Positions 45,210 to 54,258 of a stretch of DNA of 64,000 nucleotides are shown in pieces (positions within the stretch are counted from its first letter, which is position 1; each line of letters begins with the position of its first letter). Where the stretch lies: positions 1-64,000 of the forward strand of contig NZ_JACJVO010000010.1 of the NCBI RefSeq assembly GCF_014212055.1, read 5' to 3'. The position numbers were made by a program, and so were the translations under genes. The notes below the pieces were generated by a model, which worked only from the letters and a program-made list of their open reading frames with translations, was not told where the DNA came from and made no database searches. This DNA comes from Cohnella zeiphila. GTDB lineage: Bacteria > Bacillota > Bacilli > Paenibacillales > Paenibacillaceae.

Positions 45210-46505
45210 TTACTCCAGGCCCAGCCGCTTGAAAATGGTGTCGACGTGCTTCAGGTGCCAGCTTGGGTCGAAGCAGTCGGCGATTTCCTCGGCGCTGAGG
45301 ACGTTCGTGATTTCCGGCGTCGACGAGACGATGTCGCGGAAGTCGCGCTGCTCTTCCCATGCCTGCATCGCGCGGGGCTGCACGGTGTCGTACGCCTGCT
45401 CGCGGCTGAAGCCCTTGTCGATCAGCTTCGTCAGCACGCGGCCGGAGAACGGAACGTTATACGTGCTGCGCATGTTGCGTTTCATGTTCTCCGGAAACAC
45501 CGTCAAGTTTTTGACTATGTTGCCGAAGCGGTTGAGCATGTAGTTCAGCAGCATGGTGGCGTCCGGCAAAATGATCCGCTCGACCGAAGAGTGCGAGATA
45601 TCGCGCTCGTGCCACAGCGGCACGTCCTCGTACGCGGTCACCATGTGGCCGCGGATGACGCGCGCGAGGCCGCTAATGTTCTCGCAGCCGATAGGGTTGC
45701 GCTTGTGCGGCATCGCGGACGAGCCCTTCTGCCCTTTCGCGAACGGCTCCTCGACCTCGCGGAATTCGCTTTTTTGCAGCGCGCGGATCTCGGTCGCGAA
45801 CTTGTCCAGCGACGTGGCGATCAAGGCCAGCGTCGCCATGTATTCCGCATGGCGGTCGCGCTGCAGCGTCTGCGTCGAGATCGGCGCGGCCTTGATGCCC
45901 AGCTTGTCGCAGACGAACTGCTCGACGAACGGGTCGAGGTTGGCGTACGTGCCGACGGCTCCGGACATTTTGCCGAATTGGACGTTGTCCGCCGCATGAC
46001 GGAACCGCTCCAGGTTCCGCTTCATCTCTTCGTGCCACAGCGCCAGCTTCAAGCCGAACGTCGTCGGTTCCGCGTGAACGCCATGGGTGCGGCCCATCAT
46101 CGGGGTCGACTTGTATTGAATCGCTTGTCCGCGAAGGATATCGACGAAGGCAACCAGGTCGCGCTCCAGAATTTCGTTCGCCTGCTTCAGCAGATAGCCG
46201 AGCGCCGTGTCGACGACGTCGGTGGACGTCATGCCGTAGTGAACCCACTTGCGCTCCGCCCCGAGGCTCTCGGAGACGGCGCGGGTGAAAGCGATGACGT
46301 CGTGGCGGGTCTCCTCTTCGATCTCGTAAATGCGGTTGATGTCGAACTTCGCGTTTTTGCGAAGCTCCACGGTATCTTCCTTCGGAATATGGCCCAGTTC
46401 GGCCCATGCCTCGCAAGCGCAAAGCTCGACTTCAAGCCAAGCTTTGAACTTGTTCTCCTCCGTCCAGATGGCCCGCATCTCCGGGCGGCTGTAGCGTTCA
46501 ATCAT
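45210..46505 (-). CDS. purB: adenylosuccinate lyase
   Basis: This 431-residue fumarase/aspartase-superfamily lyase acts at two points: SAICAR to AICAR and adenylosuccinate to AMP. The signature [15 protein letters not shown] is seen near residue 260, with TSTDVVDT and [16 protein letters not shown] in the other active-site segments. GGAGGGT inside the end of purK is its ribosome binding site. Confidence 0.97.
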   Translation of the reverse strand: MIERYSRPEMRAIWTEENKFKAWLEVELCACEAWAELGHIPKEDTVELRKNAKFDINRIYEIEEETRHDVIAFTRAVSESLGAERKWVHYGMTSTDVVDTALGYLLKQANEILERDLVAFVDILRGQAIQYKSTPMMGRTHGVHAEPTTFGLKLALWHEEMKRNLERFRHAADNVQFGKMSGAVGTYANLDPFVEQFVCDKLGIKAAPISTQTLQRDRHAEYMATLALIATSLDKFATEIRALQKSEFREVEEPFAKGQKGSSAMPHKRNPIGCENISGLARVIRGHMVTAYEDVPLWHERDISHSSVERIILPDATMLLNYMLNRFGNIVKNLTVFPENMKRNMRSTYNVPFSGRVLTKLIDKGFSREQAYDTVQPRAMQAWEEQRDFRDIVSSTPEITNVLSAEEIADCFDPSWHLKHVDTIFKRLGLE

Positions 46506-46511
46506 AGTAGG

Positions 46512-47779
46512 TCAGACCCTCCATATATTCGATTGGGCGATCCACGCCAACGCGGCGTCGACGTTCGGCGCGAGCACGTTGACGTGGCCCATTTTTCGCT
46601 TGCGTTTGGCTTCCGTCTTGCCGTACAGATGCACCTTCGGCTCCACTCCAAGCCGTTCGGCTTCGGAATCGCGCGTCCCCATCCATTCCAGCAGCGGCGG
46701 AACATGCTCGCCAAGAATGTTCGCCATGACGACCGGCGTCAGAAGCGACGGGTCGCCGAGCGGCAAATCGCAGATCGCGCGAATGTGCTGCTCGAACTGC
46801 GACGTGCGGCTTGCTTCTATTGTATAGTGCCCGGAGTTGTGCGGGCGCGGCGCAAGCTCGTTCACATAAAGCTCGCCGTCCGCGCCGACGAACATCTCGA
46901 CGGCGATCAGCCCGACGACGCCGAGCGTCCGGGCGATCGACACCGCGAGCTTCTCCGCTTCCTCGCGAACGCGCTCGCCGATGCGGGCGGGGACGATGGA
47001 TAAGTGCAAAATATTGTCCACGTGGACGTTCTCGGCGGGCGGGAACGTGCGGATCTCGCCCGACGGGCGCCGCGCCGCGATGACGGATATTTCCTTGGCG
47101 AAGGAGATAAACTTCTCCAGGACGAGCTCCGTGCCGGCCGCTTCGGCTTCCGCCCAGGCGGGCTCCAGCTCGGCCTCCGAGCGCAGCACCCACTGGCCTT
47201 TGCCGTCGTAGCCGCCGGTGGCCGTCTTCAGCACGGCCGGCAGGCCGAGCCGCGCGGCCGCTTCCTTCAGCTCGCCCAGGCCGGCGACCTGGGCGTACGG
47301 GGCGACCCGCGCGCCCGCCGCTTCGATGGCGCGCTTCTCCCGCAGCCGATGCTGCGTCGTATGCAGCAGCGCGCTGCCTTGCGGCACGTACGATTCCGCT
47401 TCAAGCATCGCCGCCACGCCGGCGTCGACGTTCTCGAACTCGTACGTGATGACGTCCGAGCGGCGCGCCAGCTCGCGCGCCGCTTCGCGGTCCCCGTAGC
47501 CGGCGACGATCTGCGCCGCCGTCTGGCCGCACGGCGAGTCCGGCGTCGGGTCGAGCGTCACGAACTTGTAGCCGAGCCGGCTCCCGGCGTGAGCGAGCAT
47601 CCGGCCAAGCTGGCCGCCGCCGAGAATGCCGACTGTCGCGCCCGGCAGAATCGTTCGCCTTTGCGGCTCGAGCCCGCCATCCTTGCCGTCAGCCGCACCC
47701 GGAACCGCGCAGTTGTCGCCTTCGCATACCGCTCCTTGCGAATCGCCGAGGTCCAGGCTCGTCAGCTTGATCTCGTCGC

Positions 47780-47783
<4 letters not shown>
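46512..47783 (-). CDS. purK: 5-(carboxyamino)imidazole ribonucleotide synthase
   Basis: This 423-residue ATP-grasp enzyme makes N5-CAIR from AIR and bicarbonate. Visible signs are [33 protein letters not shown] and [18 protein letters not shown]. The first 45 residues before the Rossmann part are an extra, weakly conserved extension. Its ATG overlaps the purE stop as ATGA. Confidence 0.95.
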
Positions 47784-48265
<482 letters not shown>

Positions 48266-48314
48266 GCTTCCACCCTTCCCATTTTCCGCGATTGGTCCCG
48301 AAGAACAAATCCCC

Positions 48315-48455
48315 GGGAGCCCCCGGTATGAATCCCCCAAAAGTGACGCGATGCTCTGAAGTTAATTCCGATTACTTTTGGGGGAGCCCCCGGTATGAAT
48401 CCCCCAAAAGTGACGTGATGCTTTGAAGTTAATTCCGATTACTTTTGGGGGAGCC
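48315..48455. repeat. 67-bp direct repeats in the pur leader
   Basis: Two full units and the start of a third (aligned near 48315, 48382 and 48449) have a 67-bp period and differ at only a few bases. Each unit contains CCCCCAAAAGT and ACTTTTGGGGG, which can pair as an 11-bp stem with a loop of about 29 bases. The repeats lie between a terminator and purE. Confidence 0.9.
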
Positions 48456-48487
48456 CCCCGGTTATCGCATTATTTGCTGGACAACGC

Positions 48488-48530
48488 AAAAAGGCCGCTG
48501 GGGATACTGTCAGCATTCCCCAAGGGCCCC
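48488..48530 (-). terminator. attenuator terminator in the pur leader
   Basis: On the minus strand GGCCCTTGGGGA pairs with TCCCCAGCGGCC (two mismatched pairs) and is followed by TTTTT. It lies downstream of the guanine riboswitch and upstream of purE, so it is the likely site of premature termination. Confidence 0.8.
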
Positions 48531-48651
48531 GTCTTCTCTCTCCCCGCGCCAAGCCGGCGCCGTTCCTTAACCCTTAATGCGGGTCCGGCGTATGCGATCT
48601 TCGGCCGACGCCCGCCTTAGCGGCATCTTCCGACAAACGCCAACGAAACCG

Positions 48652-48740
48652 CGAGTTTCCGGACGCCGCAAAGGCGAAACGCCGAAAGCTCGAACTTTGT
48701 CGAGTCCGGACGGCGTTCACCTGCGAAATCCGAAAACTCG
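48652..48740 (-). other. alternative-helix partners downstream of the riboswitch
   Basis: On the minus strand CGAGTTTTCGGA (48740-48729) includes the 3' strand of aptamer helix P1. It can pair with TCCGGAAACTCG (48663-48652) in 11 Watson-Crick pairs and one G-U. This alternative helix would compete with P1 and may be the ligand-free state. Confidence 0.5.
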
Positions 48741-48803
48741 TAGTCCGAAAATTTAAGGTTCTCGGGTAGAGACGACCGGGCCATATCCCCGATGATATAC
48801 GAG
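48737..48803 (-). ncRNA. guanine (purine) riboswitch
   Basis: The minus strand carries the purine aptamer hallmarks: P1 strands CTCGTA and TACGAG, the P2 region ending GATATGG, the conserved junction GTCTCTAC, L3-type CCTTAAATTTTCGG, and GGACTACGAG. The discriminating base in GACTACG is C, as in guanine/hypoxanthine aptamers, not the T of adenine aptamers. It lies about 20 bp after the predicted start of transcription of the pur operon. Confidence 0.9.
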
Positions 48804-48826
48804 CGATTTCGTTTTTTTCGGTTCTA

Positions 48827-48855
48827 AGTTTACTCCAACCTGACATGATTGTCAA
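48827..48855 (-). promoter_or_regulatory. pur operon promoter
   Basis: On the minus strand TTGACA (48850-48855), 17 bp and TAAACT (48827-48832), a near-consensus sigma-A promoter. Transcription would start near 48819, just upstream of the riboswitch. Confidence 0.85.
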
Positions 48856-48858
48856 TCC

Positions 48859-48903
48859 AAAGGCGAACGCTTTTTTGTTTTGAAAAAGTGAACGTTCGGA
48901 TTT
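48859..48903 (-). promoter_or_regulatory. candidate PurR operator (two PurBoxes)
   Basis: AACGTTCGGATTT (48891-48903) is a close reverse match to the PurBox AWWWCCGAACWWT. A weaker inverted partner, AAAGGCGAACGCT, lies at 48859-48871. The centres are 32 bp apart, which equals the spacing of the two boxes of the Bacillus subtilis pur operon, and they lie directly upstream of the -35. Confidence 0.65.
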
Positions 48904-49048
48904 AGGCCACATTTCCATTCCTCTTCGCGAAGGCTGAGGCGACTCTTCGCTCCGCCGTCCTTCACGGCGCGAATCGACAAAAAGAGAGCGGCTTCGATCC
49001 TTCTCTTCCTATTATACTTCCCTCCCTCCCCACTCCGCAAAAACGCGA

Positions 49049-49098
49049 TTGACATTAATACGATATATCGCTTATTTTCTAAATACGATATATCGTAT
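49049..49098 (+). promoter_or_regulatory. padR promoter and palindromic operators
   Basis: TTGACA (49049-49054) and TATTTT or TTATTT near 49072-49078 form the promoter. ATACGATATATCGTAT, a perfect 16-bp palindrome, lies at 49083-49098, and a second ATACGATATATCG at 49058-49070 fills the spacer. The PadR product is the likely ligand. Confidence 0.8.
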
Positions 49099-49112
49099 TG
49101 GGGTGATCCAAG

Positions 49113-49694
49113 ATGAAGCAGGACCGCGACGAAAGGCGGAACGGGGCCGGGAGAGACGAACCGCCGTTCTGCGGGAACCGGCGATACTTCGGCCGGGGCG
49201 GCGTTAAGTACGCCCTGCTGGAGCTGCTGGCCAAGGAGCCGATGCACGGCTATCAGATGATGAAGGCGCTGGAGGAGCAATCGGGCGGCATGTATATGCC
49301 GAGCGCCGGCTCGATTTATCCGACGCTGCAAATGCTGGAGGACCGCTCGCTGATCGAGCCGGCGGAGAGCGAGGGCAAGAAGGCGTACCGGATTACCGAG
49401 GAAGGCCTTCGGTTCCTGCGGGAACGTTCGGAAGACGAGCGCCGCGGACCGTTCGGAGAAGCTGCCGGAACCGACGAAGAGGAAGAACGGATCGCCAGAT
49501 GGCGCCGGGAAAAGTACAAAAGAAAGCTGGGAATCGGCGATGGAAGCTACGAGATCGTGCGGAAGCTGAGCGCTGCGGAGAGAGCAGCAGAAGGGGACGG
49601 CGTCAGGCGCGAGGAGCTGGATCGGCTGATCGCGAAGGTGGACGCGGAGCTTGAGGCCTTCCTGGCGGGCGTACCCGAGGAAGGAGGCGCCTGA
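49113..49694 (+). CDS. PadR family transcriptional regulator
   Basis: This 193-residue protein has a PadR winged helix (YALLELLAKEPMHGYQMMKAL, MYMPSAGSIYPTLQMLEDRSLI, GKKAYRITEEGLRFL) and a long charged C-terminal half rich in Glu/Arg that probably forms the dimer coiled coil. It is encoded 4 bp before an ABC exporter and behind operators it probably binds, the usual arrangement for drug-responsive PadR/exporter units. Confidence 0.93.
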   Translation: MKQDRDERRNGAGRDEPPFCGNRRYFGRGGVKYALLELLAKEPMHGYQMMKALEEQSGGMYMPSAGSIYPTLQMLEDRSLIEPAESEGKKAYRITEEGLRFLRERSEDERRGPFGEAAGTDEEEERIARWRREKYKRKLGIGDGSYEIVRKLSAAERAAEGDGVRREELDRLIAKVDAELEAFLAGVPEEGGA

Positions 49695-49698
49695 GCCG

Positions 49699-51543
49699 AT
49701 GGACGAACGCATGGTGCGCCGGTTCGGCCGGGGAGGAGCGAAGCCGAAGCCGGGATCCGTCTGGGGCATGTATCGGATGATTTTTTTCCAGGTGCGCTCC
49801 CAATGGAAAGGAATGATCGTGGCGATGATCTCGATCGTCGCCGTGTCGCTGCTGCAATTCGTCGTCCCGCAATTTTCCCAATATACGATCGACAAGCTGA
49901 TTCCGGCCAAACAATACGGCGACCTGGCATGGATTGCCGTCTGCTTCGCGCTGACCGCCGTCCTGCTCGGCATCTTCAATTACGCCAGCAGCATGGCGCT
50001 GGCTACCGTCGGCCAGCAGGCCGTGCACGAGCTGCGGACCCGGCTTTACCGGCATTTGCAATCGCTCGATCTCGGCTTCTACGACCGCAGCCGCACGGGC
50101 GACCTGATGTCGCGGGTAACGAACGACGTCGGGATGCTGCAGCAGCTCGTCTCCTCTGGCATGATGACGGTGGTGACCGACCTGTTCACGTTCGTCGCCG
50201 TCGTCGCCTATATGATGTGGGAGGACTGGGAGCTGACGCTGATCGTTCTGGCTACGTTTCCGCTGATGGTAACCGCCACCCGTTTTTTCAGTAAGCGCAT
50301 TCGCGCCGCCTTCCGCCGAACCCAGGAATCGGTCGCGGAAGTATCGAACCATCTGCAGGATACGCTGTCGTCGATTCGGCTGATGAAAATCTCGGCCACC
50401 GAGGAGTACGAGTCGGAACGCTTCGAGCAACGCAGCGCCGTCAATCGGGATGCGAACCTGGCCGCCGTGAAGCTGCGGGCCGTCTATGAACCGACGATCG
50501 ACATGCTGACGTACGCCGGAACGGCCGCCGTGCTGATCGTCGGCGCGCTGCACACGATGGACGGGGCGCTGACGATAGGCAAGATCGTCGCCTTTCTCGC
50601 GTACCTGCGGCTGCTTCAGAACCCGATCCGCCGCATCAGCCGCACGCTGAACACCGTTCAGCAGTCCGCCGCCGCTTACGACCGGATCGTGGAGGTGCTG
50701 GACACCCGACCGCAAATCGTCGAAAAGGAGGACGCCGTCGTTCTTCCGGAGCTTCGCGGCCATGTCGAGTTCCGCGACGTCGGCTTCGCTTATCAGCCGA
50801 ATTCGCCCGTGCTTCGGAATTTCAACCTGGAGCTTCGCCCCGGAACCGTCACCGCGATCGTCGGCTCTTCGGGCGCGGGCAAGTCGACGATCGCCCACCT
50901 GATCTCCCGCTTCTACGACCCGCAGTCGGGGACGATCGAGATCGACGGCGTACCGCTGCCGGACCTTAACTTGAAGTCGCTGCGCAGCCGGATGGGGCTC
51001 GTCTCCCAGGACGTCGTGCTGCTCAACGGCACCGTCCGCGAAAATATCGTCTACGGCGCGCCGGAAGCTACGGAGGAGATGATGATCGAAGCCGCCCGGG
51101 CGGCCCATGCGCACGAGTTCATCGTGTCGCTTCCGCAAGGCTACGACTCGCAGATCGGGGAACGCGGCGTCAAGCTGTCGGGCGGACAGAAGCAGCGGCT
51201 GTCGATCGCGCGGGCTCTCCTGCGGGATCCGGGGCTGCTCATTCTGGACGAGGCAACGTCCGCGCTCGATACCGAGTCGGAGCGGGCGATCCAGGCGGCG
51301 CTCGAAGACTTGCTGACCGGCCGGACCTCGCTCGTCATCGCGCATCGTCTGTCCACCATCCGCAGAGCGGACGTCATCCATGTGCTCGAACGGGGCGTTA
51401 TCGTCGAATCCGGCACGCATGAGGAGCTGCTGGAGCGGCAAGGCAAATACAAGCATCTGTACGACTTGCAGTTCCCGCAGTCGAGCAAGTCCGAACCGCG
51501 AAGTCCGCGCCAGGACAGAGCGATTCCGGTGCAGGCCCGTTGA
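49699..51543 (+). CDS. ABC exporter (membrane plus ATPase half-transporter)
   Basis: This 614-residue type IV ABC exporter has six transmembrane helices (about residues 30-310) fused to an ATPase with Walker A GSSGAGKST, signature LSGGQKQR, Walker B LLILDEATSALD and the H-loop His in VIAHRLST. It resembles BmrA/MsbA-like multidrug or lipid exporters and would work as a homodimer. The start at 49699 is preferred because GGAGG at the end of padR serves it. It is coupled to padR. Confidence 0.94.
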   Translation: MDERMVRRFGRGGAKPKPGSVWGMYRMIFFQVRSQWKGMIVAMISIVAVSLLQFVVPQFSQYTIDKLIPAKQYGDLAWIAVCFALTAVLLGIFNYASSMALATVGQQAVHELRTRLYRHLQSLDLGFYDRSRTGDLMSRVTNDVGMLQQLVSSGMMTVVTDLFTFVAVVAYMMWEDWELTLIVLATFPLMVTATRFFSKRIRAAFRRTQESVAEVSNHLQDTLSSIRLMKISATEEYESERFEQRSAVNRDANLAAVKLRAVYEPTIDMLTYAGTAAVLIVGALHTMDGALTIGKIVAFLAYLRLLQNPIRRISRTLNTVQQSAAAYDRIVEVLDTRPQIVEKEDAVVLPELRGHVEFRDVGFAYQPNSPVLRNFNLELRPGTVTAIVGSSGAGKSTIAHLISRFYDPQSGTIEIDGVPLPDLNLKSLRSRMGLVSQDVVLLNGTVRENIVYGAPEATEEMMIEAARAAHAHEFIVSLPQGYDSQIGERGVKLSGGQKQRLSIARALLRDPGLLILDEATSALDTESERAIQAALEDLLTGRTSLVIAHRLSTIRRADVIHVLERGVIVESGTHEELLERQGKYKHLYDLQFPQSSKSEPRSPRQDRAIPVQAR

Positions 51544-51632
51544 CAAGCGGGTTACGAAACCGCTGCTGACGTCCCCCGCGTATGTCCTGTCGCAATTTCG
51601 TCAGGCAGAGTAACAGGTCAAAAGCAAACGAA

Positions 51633-51800
51633 AACGGCCATTTGACTGCCTGCATCGGCGAGAACGCGTCACCCGACGCAAATGTAGGCAGTCTGATTAC
51701 CTTCTTTGGCGATATTTCGTCACTCGACGTAAAAGTAGGCAGTCTGATTACCCTCATTGGCGAAAATGCGGCCGAAGCTGAGTCCGTAGGCATCGTAACA
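51633..51800. repeat. 51-bp tandem repeat array 3 (about four units)
   Basis: GTAGGCA starts at 51684, 51735 and 51786 with exact 51-bp spacing, and a diverged first unit begins near 51633. On the minus strand one frame reads EGNQTAYFYVE, stop, RNIAKEGNQTAY, which parallels the ESNQITH...WAK repeats of array 1, so the arrays are related. Here the frame is interrupted by stops and nothing indicates a gene. Confidence 0.85.
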
Positions 51801-51802
51801 GC

Positions 51803-51846
51803 AAAAGCAAAAACGGCCCCGCCGTCCGAAAGGACGGCGGGGCCGT
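51803..51846. terminator. strong bidirectional terminator
   Basis: ACGGCCCCGCCGTCC pairs perfectly (15 bp) with GGACGGCGGGGCCGT around a GAAA loop. On the minus strand TTTTTGCTTTTGC follows. It separates the convergent exporter (+) and opuC (-) operons. Confidence 0.88.
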
Positions 51847-51873
51847 ATGGGTCGCTGGCGGCAGCGGCCGTTT

Positions 51874-51983
51874 CTTCACGCTCCGTTTGCGCTTCCGCCG
51901 AGGCTGCCCTCTTCACGCTCCGCTTGCGCTTCAGCAGAGGCTGCCCTCGACGCTTCGCTCAAGCTTCCGCCGCGTGGCTGCCT
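51874..51983. repeat. 37-bp repeats overlapping the end of opuCD
   Basis: CTTCACGCTCCG...GAGGCTGCCCT begins at 51874 and 51911 (37 bp apart), and a diverged third copy begins near 51948 and runs into the last codons of opuCD. The gene therefore ends inside repeat sequence. Confidence 0.7.
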
Positions 51984-52624
51984 TTCTTGAACCGGCCCTG
52001 CAGCCACCCGAGAATCGCGTCGGCCAGGATGGCCAGAACCGCCGCGGGAATGGCGCCCGCGTAAATTTTGACGTCGTTGCGCATGTTCAGACCGGAATAG
52101 ATCACCCGGCCGAGCCCCTCTCCGCCGATCAGCGGAGCGAGCGTCGCCACGCCGATGGCGATGACCGCGGCCACCCGAAGGCCGGCCATGATGAACGGCA
52201 GCGCCAGCGGGAGCTGCACCTTCACCAGCAGTTGGATCGGGCTCATGCCGACGCCCCGCCCGGCCTCGACCAGGTTGCGGTCGAGCTGCTTCAGGCCGAC
52301 GTACGTGTTGCGGATAATCGGCAGAAGCGAGTACAGGAACAGTCCGACGACCATCGTGTTGAAGCCGAGTCCGAGCGCGAGCATGAGCAAGGCCAGCAGG
52401 GCGAGGCTCGGGAGCACTTGAATAACGTTGGCAGCCCCAAGAATGACCGCGGCCAGCTTCTCGCTGCGAAGGCAGAGGATGCCAAGCGGAATGCCGACGA
52501 CAAGCGCCAGGGCGAGGCCGCAGAATACCATTGCCAGGTGGTCTCCGATCAGACCGATCAACTCGTCGGAATGATCGGCCATATATTCATACACGCGAAC
52601 GAACAACGGTTGATCCGCATTCAT
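51959..52624 (-). CDS. opuCD: osmoprotectant ABC transporter permease
   Basis: This 221-residue permease has about five to six helices and the OpuB/OpuC/ProW-type core [29 protein letters not shown]-like segment, with [18 protein letters not shown] near the C-terminus. It pairs with OpuCB in a heterodimeric channel for compatible solutes such as choline or glycine betaine. The ATG at 52624 follows GGGGAA by 9 bp; a GTG nine bases upstream is the alternative. The C-terminal tail lies in repeat sequence. Confidence 0.92.
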   Translation of the reverse strand: [221 protein letters not shown]

Positions 52625-52642
52625 CGCTATCACTTCCCCTGT

Positions 52643-53551
52643 TTAGTCGAGCAGGCCGTTCTGCTTCAAATATTCGACGGCCACCTCATCCGGACTGCGC
52701 TGCTCCACGTCGACCTGGTAGTTCAGTTCGCCCATCGTCTTGGCGTCGATCTTGCCGATCAATTCGGAGATGATATCGTTCAGCTCGGGATGCTTCTCCA
52801 GCATATCCTTGCGGATGACCGGCGATGCGTCGTAAGGCGGGAAGAAGTGCTTGTCGTCTTCCAGCGTAACGAGATTGTACTGCTTGATGCCCGGGTCGGT
52901 CGTATAAGCCAGCACGGCATCGACCTTCTTATCTCCGGCGGCTTTGTAGACGAGCGAGATCTCCATCGGGAACGTCTCGCCGAACGAGATCCCGTACGCT
53001 TGCTGGAACGCCTTATATCCGTCGTTATCGCGCTCGAGCCACGTCGTGTCCACGCCCAGCTTCAAGTCTTTGGCGTGATCCTTCAGATCGGATACGGTCT
53101 TGAGCTGGTACTGGTCGGCCACGTCCTTGCGGACGGCAAAAGCGTACGTATTCTCGAAGCCGTAAGAGTCGTACCATTTGAAGCCGTAGTTCTTATCGAA
53201 GCCCTCCTGCGCGACCTTCAGCACTTCCGCGCGGTCCTTCGTATCGGGAATATCGAAGTATCCGTTGTAGATTTCGCCCGAATACAGCGTCGCCATCTGA
53301 ATGTCGCCCTTCTTCATGGCGTCGATGACGACCTTGCTCGCCGCCAGATCGGGTTTGATCTTCACTTTCATGTCGGTTTTGTCCTCGATGAGCGCCTTGT
53401 ACATCTCCGCCAGAATCTTCGGCTCGGAGTAGGTCTGCGCCCCGATCGTGAGCGTATCTCCCTTGCTTCCTCCGCAAGCGGTAAGCGCAAGCGGCAATAG
53501 AGCGACAAGTCCAACCAATCCGACCCCGAATTTCAGTTTCTTTTTTTGCAT
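52643..53551 (-). CDS. opuCC: osmoprotectant-binding lipoprotein
   Basis: This 302-residue lipoprotein has lipobox LTAC and an OpuAC-type binding domain: LTIGAQTYSEPKILAEMYK, ATLYSGEIYNGYF, AYTTDPGIKQYNLVTLEDDKHFFPPYDASPVIR. The conserved Tyr and Asp suit binding of a quaternary amine. It is located between two permease genes, as in Bacillus opuB/opuC. Confidence 0.94.
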   Translation of the reverse strand: MQKKKLKFGVGLVGLVALLPLALTACGGSKGDTLTIGAQTYSEPKILAEMYKALIEDKTDMKVKIKPDLAASKVVIDAMKKGDIQMATLYSGEIYNGYFDIPDTKDRAEVLKVAQEGFDKNYGFKWYDSYGFENTYAFAVRKDVADQYQLKTVSDLKDHAKDLKLGVDTTWLERDNDGYKAFQQAYGISFGETFPMEISLVYKAAGDKKVDAVLAYTTDPGIKQYNLVTLEDDKHFFPPYDASPVIRKDMLEKHPELNDIISELIGKIDAKTMGELNYQVDVEQRSPDEVAVEYLKQNGLLD

Positions 53552-53577
53552 AGCTCCTCCTCTGTGAATCTGTTTGT

Positions 53578-54258
53578 TTATTTGGATGCGGCCTTCGGAT
53601 GCGCTCTGCGGGCGACCCGCCTTTCGATGCCGCCCAGCACTCCGTCGGCCAGCAATGCCAGTACGATGGCTGCGGCCGCGCCGGCAACGACCAACTCTTC
53701 CTTATTGACCCCGATTCCCGACACGATCAGTTGTCCCAGTCCGCCTGCGCCGATCAGCGTAGCGAGCGTCGCCCAGCTGATGATATAGACAGTCGTCACC
53801 CGAATGCCGGACATGATATACGGAAAAGCGAGCGGGAACTGAATCCGCATCAGCCTTTGCGCCGCACCGTATCCCATCCCCCTTGCGGATTCCAGAATGG
53901 CTGGATCGACGGACCGAAAGCCGGTGTACGTGTTCCGCAGGATCGGCATCAGCGAATACAGGAACAGCGCGAGAATGGCCGGCTTCGTGCCGATCCCGAA
54001 CAGCGGAATGAGCAGCGCGAGCAGCGCCAGGCTGGGAATCGTCTGAAAAATGTTGGCGACGCCGAACGCGCCCGTCCGGGCCCACTTGGCCGGATAGTGC
54101 GCCAGCAGCATGCCGGCCGGCACGGCCACCAGCACCCCCAGCGCGAGGGCTACCCCCGACAGGATCAGATGCTGGCCGGTCGCTTGCAGCAGGTCGGGGT
54201 AGCGCTCTCGGATAAAGACGTCGAAATCTTTCAAAAATTCAGACGATAACAGAAGCAT
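53578..54258 (-). CDS. opuCB: osmoprotectant ABC transporter permease
   Basis: This 226-residue permease partner of OpuCD has the same core ([29 protein letters not shown]) and [17 protein letters not shown]. The start at 54258 follows GGAGG by 8 bp; it overlaps the end of opuCA by 20 bp. Confidence 0.93.
   Translation of the reverse strand: [226 protein letters not shown]

Noticed and set aside
48266..48340. Longer purE start giving 25 extra residues
   Set aside because: The extension is encoded by the 67-bp repeat and lacks a ribosome binding site. The internal ATG has GGAAGGGTGG upstream and matches the normal PurE start.
48574..48918. 114-residue minus-strand frame across the riboswitch
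   Set aside because: It covers the promoter, PurR boxes and the aptamer, so it cannot be a gene transcribed from that promoter.
48852..49979. 375-residue minus-strand frame across padR
   Set aside because: It is antisense to the well-supported padR and exporter genes and has a composition typical of shadow frames in GC-rich DNA. It has no ribosome binding site.
51398..51916. 172-residue minus-strand frame through array 3
   Set aside because: It includes the terminator hairpin and the end of the exporter gene in antisense. The repeat frame that matches array 1 is a different frame and contains stops.
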